Below are positions 56,063-64,000 of a stretch of DNA of 64,000 nucleotides, one piece after another; position 1 is the stretch's first letter, and the number at the start of each line of letters is the position of its first letter. The translations under genes and the position numbers were made by a program. The DNA is from Trichobilharzia szidati (taxonomy: Eukaryota > Platyhelminthes > Trematoda > Strigeidida > Schistosomatidae): NCBI GenBank assembly GCA_944472155.2, contig OX235275.1, positions 31,350,231 to 31,414,230 of the forward strand, in the 5' to 3' direction. Below the pieces are notes generated by a model, which saw nothing but the letters and a program-made list of their open reading frames with translations, was not told where the DNA came from and made no database searches.

Positions 56063-56509
56063 GAGACTTACTCGTCTTTAATCCAAACATTAATTCTTCC
56101 TAAATTCTGACATTCACGTATATCACCCAATCACTTCTCACTTAAATACAGACTGGATAGTGACTTTCTGGTGAGATAGAATTCAAACAACTCAACAATG
56201 ACTCGGTTGATACATAGAACAGACATATATACCAAAATATTTTGAACGAAAGGTTGTAGGTTAACGATTTGGCCACCGGTGTTGCGAAGCTAGTAACATT
56301 TCTAGGTCCAAATATCATTGAGTAACAACTAACACGTTTTTGGATAGTTTTGTTCCGGTAATATCAACCGTATGAAGTGAACTATTGTGTGATTTCCAGT
56401 TGAAACTTAGAAATGAGTTACACATCAACCAGAAGTGTGAATGGCATTCATTATCTTCATTGAGGTTGTAATTAAGATGTCATTTGAAAAGAAACTTTCA
56501 ATCAGCGTT
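56063..56509. other. No gene recognised
   Basis: No feature supported. Confidence 0.35.
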
Positions 56510-57000
56510 ACTCCTTGCCAGTTATGATATGCTTATTGAAGTCTTGTGTTATTGCATGGGATATCTGGCAAGTTTCAGGTTAAATTTGGAAAAGATTAAG
56601 TTAAAGTTTCGGCCGAGGATAGGGTAAGGTCAAGTTAACCTAATGGCGGCGACATCAGGGTTGATTGCAGCTAGATTAGAGCCGGCTGAGAGATATTTTC
56701 AAGTAAAGGTTAGATTAAGGGAAGATTAGATTTATTGTTACGGTTAAAAGACTTAGATAATTGCATGCATAGAAAGTGGTTAAATTGCCCTACTGATACT
56801 TCCCTTCAAGACTGAGGGGTATTTTTTCCACATGTCAGAGAAAGGTATCCTGTATAGCAGTTTCCCGCTCTTTAATTCTCCATTCTCTTCATGATTACAA
56901 ATGTAGGCAAATATCGTCTTTATCATGTGGTTGGTGCGTCCAAGGTCATTTGTTTCGTTGTCACTTGCTGATGCTTAAAGTTTAACTTCACTGCGTTTTT
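56510..57000 (+). repeat. Repeat family X, second copy
   Basis: Aligns with 53.8-54.44 kb but lacks the hairpin. It ends near GGTTGGTGCGTCCAAGGTCATT, matching GATTGGTGCGTTCGAGGTCATT at 54.4 kb. Confidence 0.6.
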
Positions 57001-57245
57001 ATTACACTACACAACAATTTAACCATCAAGTGGCACTGATATGTTTGTTAACAGTGACAGTCAAACTGAGGAGCCAGCTGCATTGGGTATACAACTAGGC
57101 AGATTCAACATTGTATTTCCGAACATCATTCAGCATGTTTAAGCAAGGAACAAACAAGATCTATTTTTAGTTCTGTTTCAGCACACCTTTTAGATTATGA
57201 GCATAAAGTTAATGTTTATACAGTCCTTAAAATGTAGGAATGATT
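56996..57245 (+). mobile_element. Penelope-like family D fragment with inverted head
   Basis: 56996-57055 is the reverse complement of the family-D 3' region at about 46.10-46.17 kb (TTTTTATTACACTACACAAC). It joins plus-strand endonuclease coding: GASCIGYTTRQ, SEHHSACLSKEQTRSIF and HLLDYEHKVNVYT. Confidence 0.65.
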
Positions 57246-57329
57246 TCATTTTTTAAGCAGTGAATGTTGAAAATACGATGATTTTCATATCTTTTTTCAG
57301 TTTGCGAAAGTCAAGTGAGTTTGTTAATA

Positions 57330-58995
57330 TTAAGAACACAATATTCAGCGAAGAGACTCTTTTCAATAACGAATTTATTATCAAGCTGTACAATCGTATA
57401 TATGTGGTTTTTTTTTTAAAAATTATATCCGGGGCGGGAATTAGATCAAAAGTGTGAATACATGAAATAATAATATAAGTATGAAATGCAATTAAAATAT
57501 TTGTGATTATAATCATAGTGAAGTGTCAAGTCTCAAGTAGCAAAACAATTAATGTCATATATAGAATAATACATATGGTGTATAGATGTTGGAAAGGGGT
57601 GTATAATTATAGGATTAGTAGACGAATATAAAATGTTACATAACATGGTGTGAAGTTTGATAAGATAGAATTCAATATTGTAAAAATAAAAATATAAAAA
57701 TTAGTAATTTTCGGTTTAAAGTGTCAAGTTGGTCTAGTGGAAAAGATTCAAAGTGAGAATAATAATAATAATAATGGTAATAATATTAATTCTAATCGTA
57801 GTAATAAGGGAAGAGTACATAGAATAACTAAATAAACAAAATAAATAAACGTCTATCCCTCTACGGCCAAGGCAAAAGTAGGGATTGTCCATACTTCTTT
57901 CGTACACAAAGGTCTGGCTTAAAGTCATGAATTGCCAAGGCCTCAGCTATCTTGAGAAGTCTGTAACGAAGAAAACGGGGGAAGTTGGCATGGATTCTAT
58001 ATATAATCTTAAAATCATGGTCACGGTTGACAGAGTGACACAAGTCGATCAGGTGTTCCGAAATAGAGCTTAGCACACACTTTCTTTCTCCCCTTGTAAA
58101 ACCATGCTGGAATATGTTATCATATCCATGTGGAAAGCGTCCTCTGACTACGGCCAATGTACTTTGCTCCACAAGAGCAGGTGAACTGTTAAATGCACAT
58201 GGAGGCGGCCAGAAGGCGGAGCTAATTTTTTACCGAGATGGAGAACAACTTGCGCCTCGTGAACGTCACTTGTAATTTTGTTGCCAAGAACGTCTTACTG
58301 ACTGATTTAGTGGAGAGACGGTTTTTCACCATATCTGAAGCTTGATCACCTTTGAATTCCAAATTCATGAATAAGGTTTTCTTTGGAACTGTGTCGGTGA
58401 CCAGTTTAGACTGCTTATCTTTCATGTTACTGTCAATAAATCGGTTCACTTAACCATTTTCTGCTACATTTGCTTTTAAGAAGTCAAGTTCTATGTCAAC
58501 GGAATCAGAACTACCAATGTGTCTTATCCTAAAGCAGAATGAGTGATAGGCAGCCAGTTATAAGAATTAGTTAGTTGTCCGTTCTATCTACGTTTCCGGT
58601 GGATAGATCTTTTGAGAGATCCGTCATTACGTCTGCTAAGGCACACATCAAGAAATGGAATACTTAGTTCAGATTCCTTTTCTATGATGAATTGTAAAGA
58701 AGGATGGCACTTGTTGAAAGCACCTAAGACATCATCAACAATTACGTTATAATCACAGACAACGAAAGTGTCTTCCACGTATCTTCTATAAATGTCAAAA
58801 TGATCGATGGTTTGACTAAGTTGAGAGTTTTCAAGCTTTGCAATAAAACAATCAGCCAACTAAGGGACCCAGTGGTGATCCCATGGCAATGCCGTCCCTC
58901 TGTCTAAAGATCTCATTATTGTTAATAAACAAACTAATATGGAAGCATTTAAAATTATTTGTCACATTCCTACTAATCCTAAGTTTGCTTTATGA
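57330..58995 (-). mobile_element. Penelope-like element, RT plus endonuclease, minus strand
   Basis: From 58990 leftward: RDGIAMGSPLGPLVG (RT), a frame 58859-58584 with YRRYVEDTFVV (YVDD changed to YVED) and IPFLDVCLSRRNDGSLKRSI, a linker frame 58449-58222 with VPKKTLFMNLEFKGD, an eroded cysteine motif (CSCGAKYIG-like) near 58170, and a C-terminal frame 58172-57861 ending KPDLCVRKKYGQSLLLPWP. The 3' region to 57330 shares TCAGCGAAGAGACTC and AGCTGTACAATCGTATATATG with the 13.3-14.6 kb copy. The catalytic D to E change and the shifts make it inactive. Confidence 0.85.
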
Positions 58996-59004
58996 GTTGA
59001 TTTT

Positions 59005-60800
59005 TTACATCCAGATGAAGCCATAGGAGTCCATCTGAAGGAGCCAAACCTGTGGATGTGTTCAGAAGCGAATTTGTAGAGACACTTTCTTTACCGTACC
59101 AATTCGCCCTCCCTCTGAACCTTTTAAAAATTAAAAATTGTCCGAATTATTTTATTATTTTTCTGACTGTTTCATCTTTAATTTCATGTTATCATTGTCG
59201 GAACAGTTTCAATTTCGTTTAATAAGCTGTTGCGTAATCAACTCGAGTAATCACTCTTCAGTTTCTTCAAAATTATGCATTATGCAATCCACGTCTTCTA
59301 ACCAATTTTACCTTTAAATTGTGTGTATTAATTTTACTTCGTTAATTATCACCCCATTGACATGTTGATAATGACTAATTATTGTTGTTAACAGACATAT
59401 CATTGCCATTTGGTTGGTAAATTGTTGTGTATTGTAATAAAAATGCTGTGGTTATACATATTAGAGTAGAGTTAGAGATGGGCATCTAATTGATAAGTAA
59501 ATATTTCTTCACCCAATCCTACTGCTTTTTAAATTTCTAGGACCTATTCTAGCTGACATTTTCCTGGCGAAACTAGAAAATGGGCCTTTGAAAGATGTTA
59601 ATAATGAACTCGAATTTTATTGTCGATATATGGATGATACTTTTTGATTATGAAGAACGAAAAGGAAGCAAAGAACATCCTGGATAAATTTTACTATTGA
59701 GAAAGAAAAAGACGCTAGTATTTCATTTCTAGACGTCCTTATGACCAGAAAAGAGGACGGCACAATTAGAAGAAGTGTTTATAGAAAACCTACACCAACG
59801 GGCCAGTACACACATTTTCTTAGCTTTGTGCCCTTGAAATACAAACGCAATCTAAAAGAGTGCTTGGTCCACGGAGCAAGAGAGATTTGCTCGGATGAAT
59901 GTCTTCACGAGGAACTTAACAATATTAAACGGTTGCTAAGTTGGAATGGTTATCCCGAAGAGTTTATTGATAAGAATATGAATCTGAAACCAAAACAGCC
60001 CGAGTTACCAACAGTTCCAAAAAAGGCCTTGTTCTTACAGATGCAGTTCCTAGGAGACAACACCAGTGAGATACTAACACAGCGCCTTAGAAATGCGGTA
60101 AAAAGAACATTCCCTGCTGCTCAATTAAGCTGTATCTTTGTAACCACTCCTCTTCTGCGTTCGGGAACAAAAGACAAACTGCCTAATTTCGCCTCTTCCA
60201 TGTGTATCTACCAATTTAACTGCTCCTGTGGAGCCAGTTACATAGGCCGTACAATTAGGCGTGTTTCTCGTCGAATTTCCGAACATCACCCTGCCTGGTT
60301 AAGCAGAGGACAAATAAAATCTATTCGCTATTCTGGCTCATCTTGTGGAGACAGAACACAAGATTGACGTTAATCATGCTTTCAGGGTCATTTACCGCAT
60401 ACCTACAAATCTCAATTTTTCTTTAAGAGTTCGACTACTAAATATTGCTGAGGCTGTGGGGATCCATATTAACAAGCCTAATTTATGCACCCAAAAGAAG
60501 TTAGTTCAGTCATTATCATTACCTTGGCCATCTAGGTTTGAATGATCCTGGATTTTTGTGGAATTTTCCTAAGTTTGGTTGATATTCTATTCGCTGTTAT
60601 ATCTTTATTATTATTATAATTTACGCATCTTTAATGAACTGCAATAGCATTGATCAAACTTTACAAATCGATATTATTTAAAGAAAAACGCTAATATTGT
60701 TATTAACTACTAATTTAAAATATTCTGTGTATATAAACATTTATATAATTGTAGAGCCTAGAAGGGGAATTTATTGAAAAGAATATTCTTTGCTCCATTA
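59005..60800 (+). mobile_element. Penelope-like family D, tandem arrangement
   Basis: 59005-59110 encodes the C-terminus of one copy (EAIGVHLKEPNLW), followed by the 3' region (59110-59520, same as 45.88-46.25 kb). Directly after comes a second copy that starts in RT at GPILADIFLAKLENGPL (59540) and runs to LSLPWPSRF near 60540, then another 3' region to about 60800. A partial copy placed directly before another is the tandem layout typical of PLEs. Confidence 0.82.
59741..60367 (+). CDS. PLE family D RT thumb, linker and GIY-YIG core
   Basis: A 208-codon frame: SVYRKPTPTGQYTHFLSF and LKYKRNLKECLVHGAR (RT thumb), NGYPEEFIDKNMN, VPKKALFLQMQFLGD (linker), then MCIYQFNCSCGASYIGRTIR with SRRISEHHPAWLSRG, the complete GIY-YIG core at about residues 158-190. 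A shift at about 60340 moves the C-terminal tail (60345-60545) to the next frame. Just upstream, YMDDT near 59630 is followed by a frameshift. Confidence 0.85.
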   Translation: MTRKEDGTIRRSVYRKPTPTGQYTHFLSFVPLKYKRNLKECLVHGAREICSDECLHEELNNIKRLLSWNGYPEEFIDKNMNLKPKQPELPTVPKKALFLQMQFLGDNTSEILTQRLRNAVKRTFPAAQLSCIFVTTPLLRSGTKDKLPNFASSMCIYQFNCSCGASYIGRTIRRVSRRISEHHPAWLSRGQIKSIRYSGSSCGDRTQD

Positions 60801-60834
60801 TTTTGTGTTTTATACAATCAAAAGATCTTGGACA

Positions 60835-61105
60835 AAGAACTTGAATATCAATGAGGTGCTCACTAGAGACTTGCCCTATTCAGGTAGGTAGTTACCTGGG
60901 GTTCTAGTGAGAAGTCATGACCAGTAGGGTGCAGCAGGTTAGAATTTATGGGCCAATGATTTGGGTCCCAGTTGCTTTATGGTAAACGAGCTCTCCTTGT
61001 AACCAGAAAGTCCTTGGTTCGAATCCCGGTGGGCGCGTACTGACTAGGACGAAACAGCTGTCCAGCACTCCCAAGTTTTCAAACAGTTCTCTAGCTAATA
61101 TCAGT
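60835..61105 (+). mobile_element. H2 SINE with deleted ribozyme core
   Basis: It starts at ACTTGAATATCAATGAGG and has the promoter with B box GGTTCGAATCCC near 61017. The ribozyme block jumps from GCGTACTG straight to ACTAGGACGAAAC, so the whole core and half of stem II are gone. It abuts a CR1 relic. Confidence 0.75.
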
Positions 61106-62066
61106 AGTTCTTGTTAAATGGACTTAAGCTTAATCCCTCAAAATTTAAGGTGGTCAATTTCACTTTCACATTCCACCGTGATTTACGTGAAATGGTTTTT
61201 TCTCACGGTTTAACTGTATTAGCTGGCAGTGATGTTAAAACCACATCGAATGTTAAATACTTTGGACTGTCTAATTCCTCTGATCACCTTTCCTGGTCTT
61301 CCTACATCATGTCAGTCACCAGAAGGATATTTCGCTTGACGTTCTGTGTAAGGCAGTTAAAACAATCTGGTATCGTTCTGTCTCTTCTGTGACTGTTCGT
61401 TAATTCTTGTATTCTGCCCATACGTTTTCACTGTTCTCCCTTAATCTTTCCCACGCTACTTAAGAAAGACTCTTTGTTACGCTTCATAGGGCACTGAAAG
61501 CTATCAGTAGAGACACTGTTGCACCAACTGGTCAGTACTACTGTAGATAGACATTTGAATTCCTGCAAGAAAGTAGAAAATATTATCCTGTCAGACTGTG
61601 AACATCCTGTCCATACACAACTCTCTCCTTGCATCCATCTCATCTATCCTTGCATTTCATTGGATATGGGAATTAGAAGCAATTATAGAAGACTGCCATT
61701 TCTAACGACTAAGTAGGAAAACAATTTTTTTTCCTTCACTTTCCCCAATGGAACATAGGGCTTCAAACTAGTGGCTTGAAGTTTCTGTAGCAGTGTTTAC
61801 TATTTTACAGGATGGGGTTGCTAGCCTCATGCCCAACCTATCCTCTTCACCAGCATTATTTCTGGCTTAGCGAGGTAAAGGAGTGCGTCGGCCGGGGATC
61901 GAACCCCGGACAATGTGCATGGTCGGTGAGCGTCCTAACCGCTATGACAACGAAAACAATACAACAGCTTATTTAGCAGGCACACATTTTATGTGATGAC
62001 AAAAGTGTAAAACAGAAGATTGCTGACTTACTGAGGAACGCTAAATAGACGGCATTGTTTTATGTT
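61106..62066 (+). mobile_element. CR1-type relic interrupted by an S3 SINE
   Basis: Frame 61111-61392: LNGLKLNPSKFKVVNFT, then VKYFGLSNSSDHLSWSS. The C-terminal part follows in broken frames to 61716. After the SINE it resumes with the end of the CR1 protein (YLAGTHFM, then GNAK and stop) to about 62066. No catalytic domain remains. Confidence 0.78.
61726..61951 (-). mobile_element. S3 SINE with RTE-like tail, 9-bp TSD
   Basis: GAAAACAAT flanks it at 61717-61725 and 61952-61960. On the minus strand: A box-like ATAGCGGTTAGGACGC, B box GGTTCGATCCCCGG, body CATGAGGCTAGCAACCCC, and 3' end GAAGCCCTATGTTCCATTGG. Confidence 0.85.
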
Positions 62067-62109
62067 CTCATTATCACATCGTGGCTCATATTTTCTCTTG
62101 ATATAACAT

Positions 62110-62480
62110 TATATTCACTTATATACGCCAAAACCAAGTTCATTTTTAACTGTTTGAAAAACTTTGGGCATTGGGTATATGATATTCCTTATAATAAAGG
62201 TTTGTTTTGTATTTCTCGATGAATGAAAAACAAAACGATATTGCTGCTATTACTGACGTTTCTCTATTTAGTGCTGCTAATAGTTTTGTCATAGTCGCAA
62301 TATCAAACTAGAAATTACAAAATCCACTCAGGTTATATAAAACGACTTAATCATCGTTCCGCAGCATGGGGTCATTTTTGCGTTGCCGAATTTGCTACTT
62401 TGTTAAGATAACAAAGTCAGGTGTAGATTGTTGGATTTGATAAGTGTGTACAATTATAAAAGCAGCGTGTGTTTCTATAG
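62110..62480 (-). repeat. Second copy of the 22.2-22.5 kb repeat
   Basis: Colinear with 22170-22535. It lies directly 3' (minus strand) of a PLE family C relic, suggesting it is that family's 3' region. Confidence 0.55.
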
Positions 62481-62765
62481 ACACAATTAGATAGAGAATC
62501 TTTAGCAATTCGGTCTTATATGTGCACAAGGTTGTTTCGCAGTTTGTCTGATGTTTTGAAGAAAACTCTGATGTCGATCTCATTGAGTACCCTTCTGATA
62601 TCGACTGACGTCTCCGCTCTACATGCAGTGACAACTGTTGAGGCCCATGCTTTCGGGATACGTTTTCGAACATACTTGATATCAGTGTTAATTTTGTTAG
62701 TGACGATGTTATTGGAGTAGTTGTTTTGCTTGAAAGTTTCAGTAATGTCTGATATTTCTCTTCTT
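62481..62765 (-). mobile_element. Penelope-like family C relic
   Basis: In one minus-strand frame: KYVRKRIPKAWASTVVTACRAE, then VDIRRVLNEIDIRVFFKTSDKLRNNL. This is the RT to endonuclease linker typical of one PLE branch (R..FK....LR..L). The related segment at 24.25-24.44 kb is more decayed. Confidence 0.6.
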
Positions 62766-62914
62766 TTTTTTTTTCATCAGTTATCAGACATTGTGCTCTT
62801 CTAGGAAGACTTGAAAAAACTGATAACCTTACGTTGATGAAGTGTAGTGATCCGAAGTCAAAATATTTATTGGATTGGGTTTTCTTCTTGAACACAGATG
62901 TACTGAAATGTCCC

Positions 62915-63260
62915 GACCGATAGCTGCTACCTTGACGTGGTAGTCGGGCTTGCATATCGCAATGACCCAACGAGCCACACTGGCTGGAACTTATGTTCCT
63001 GTAGGTCCTACCATGCCAGAGAGGTTGTTTGGATAACGGTTAGACAAAAAGCAGCTACCCAATCCAATACTATGACTGAAACAAACTCACAAAATATCAT
63101 GCCGGATCGGCCGGGGCCCGGATTAACAACGACCGCGCTTTCTGTTGCTGTGTTACAGGGCAGAAGTGATAAATATGCTTCTGAGACACACCTCTTAACT
63201 AGGCAGTCTAGAAATGGTAGTTCACCAACGTCTGATTCTGCTCCTTACTTAACCTGGATT
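62915..63260 (+). mobile_element. Possible 5' region of an RTE-type element
   Basis: This GC-richer stretch (CCGATAGCTGCTACCTTGACG, CATCGCAATGACCC, CGGCCGGGGCCCGG) differs in composition from the AT-rich surroundings. I recall similar starts (TTGACGTGGTGGTCGGGCTTG) upstream of schistosome RTE-type ORFs, but cannot verify this here. An open frame of 169 codons covers it without a recognised domain. A 5' end without its 3' end would be unusual for a non-LTR element. Confidence 0.35.
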
Positions 63261-63772
63261 CTTGGGGATTGTTTATTTTTCTCCAAGAACAAACTGTGTA
63301 GATCTTGTTTCATCACTAAAAAAGTAACATGTAAATATCTTAACCATATTTTAGGCGTGAGTACGCTTGAAAACATGCTATCTTCGAATCAATTCATGAA
63401 AAGATCAGCAAAGTTTGGGGGAAGTGGTGAACCCACTTCTTATTGAAGAATTTTAATAATTAAGAACAACACTATAAAGAGAACACTATTGTACTTACAA
63501 TTAGATCTCATCAGGCTTAACCCACATATGCATAAATGTACAAATAAAAATTCGATTATAAACCAATCATGCTGTTTTTTCTATGGGGTAATAAGATTGT
63601 GCATATAAATTGTGCAATTAGTCATAATAATAGTAATGCTAATAACAATAATAATAATAATGGTTCTGTCAGTAATAAAGATGAAAAAGTGAGACAATCT
63701 GTGGTGTAACGCACACAAGAGCAACAGCCACAACCAACGAAGGAAGAATACGTAGAGGGCGAGAGAGAGGTG
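63261..63772. other. No gene recognised
   Basis: Includes an AAT-rich microsatellite near 63625-63662. The region just left of 63770 is downstream of a probable poly(A) site. Confidence 0.4.
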
Positions 63773-63778
63773 TTTATT
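63773..63778 (-). promoter_or_regulatory. Poly(A) signal AATAAA
   Basis: AATAAA on the minus strand, 37 bases after the stop codon at 63815. Position and strand fit the end of the gene whose last exon is at 63815-63891. Confidence 0.6.
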
Positions 63779-63814
63779 TGAACCAAGCCAAGCTTGAATT
63801 AATCGGGTACAAAG

Positions 63815-63891
63815 CTAATTGTCATCATTTATAACAAGTCTAGACAAGCGATCTTCTTCCTGGTACAATAAAGCCACGTGAGCGTTTCTTT
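63815..63891 (-). CDS. Probable last exon of a host gene entering from the right
   Basis: The acceptor is strong: a long pyrimidine run (TTTTCTTCTTCTTTTTCAG) before 63891. The exon encodes RNAHVALLYQEEDRLSRLVI, then NDDN and stop. It is acidic, soluble-looking and not repetitive. I do not recognise the protein; the rest lies beyond the window. Confidence 0.6.
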
Positions 63892-64000
63892 CTGAAAAAG
63901 AAGAAGAAAACTTATTTAGTGGCATTATGCTGGTATTTTTCTCATTACAGTGGTAACTTGTATAACGGAAAACAGTACGATTAAACAAACAAATGTTCAA

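Noticed and set aside
62395..62970. 191-codon minus-strand frame
   Set aside because: The PLE-like residues lie in a different frame of the same strand; this frame shows no domain and spans unrelated segments.
1..64000. CRISPR arrays, bacterial operons or ribosome binding sites
   Set aside because: No regularly spaced direct repeats and no prokaryotic gene organisation; all evidence points to a eukaryotic, retroelement-rich locus.

Overview
The window looks like nuclear DNA of a digenean flatworm, most probably a schistosome. It is AT-rich and almost entirely built from retroelements. Three things point to schistosomes: a tRNA-promoted SINE carrying a hammerhead ribozyme (the SM-alpha type of element), RTE/SR2-type and CR1/Jockey-type non-LTR retrotransposons beside many Penelope-like elements (PLEs), and a candidate host gene with 44- and 81-nt introns at its 5' end followed by a very large intron. 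The genus is an inference; no database was searched.

Layout. 0-5.4 kb: CR1-type 3' end, a hammerhead SINE, an RTE-B fragment and CR1/PLE relics. 5.5-7.4 kb: an RTE-A copy with a clean target-site duplication (TSD), itself hit by a PLE fragment. 8.7-11.7 kb: SINE, CR1 relic, RTE-B copy. 12.8-25.8 kb: a PLE-rich block where copy after copy has inverted ends, mixed with RTE fragments and a SINE that shares the RTE tail. 26.4-30.3 kb: a CR1 copy whose 3' tail was invaded by the best preserved RTE (793-codon frame). 30.4-30.6 kb: a probable host exon on the minus strand. 30.7-36.7 kb: RTE, SINEs, an SR2-like relic and a PLE. 37.7-38.45 kb: a head-to-head dimer of hammerhead SINEs bounded by one 15-bp TSD. 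39.2-42.8 kb: a CR1 copy inserted in another CR1 copy. 43.5-52.5 kb: SINEs, PLEs and RTEs nested in each other. 52.45-53.0 kb: three short minus-strand exons of a candidate membrane-protein gene. 53.5-62.8 kb: RTE, PLE, CR1 and an unnamed repeat family. 63.8-63.9 kb: the last exon and poly(A) signal of another minus-strand gene.

How the parts fit. RTE and CR1 elements (APE endonuclease plus reverse transcriptase) and PLEs (reverse transcriptase plus GIY-YIG endonuclease) provide the mobility machinery. The SINEs provide pol III-type promoters and ribozymes; one SINE family ends in an RTE-like tail and is therefore probably moved by RTE. The strongest recurrent signal is that many PLE copies, and several hammerhead-SINE copies, begin with an inverted copy of their own sequence. 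If the host-gene reading is right, most of 30.6-52.4 kb is a single retroelement-filled intron.

All alignments and coordinates were made by eye; element edges without a stated TSD are good to about 10-30 bases.
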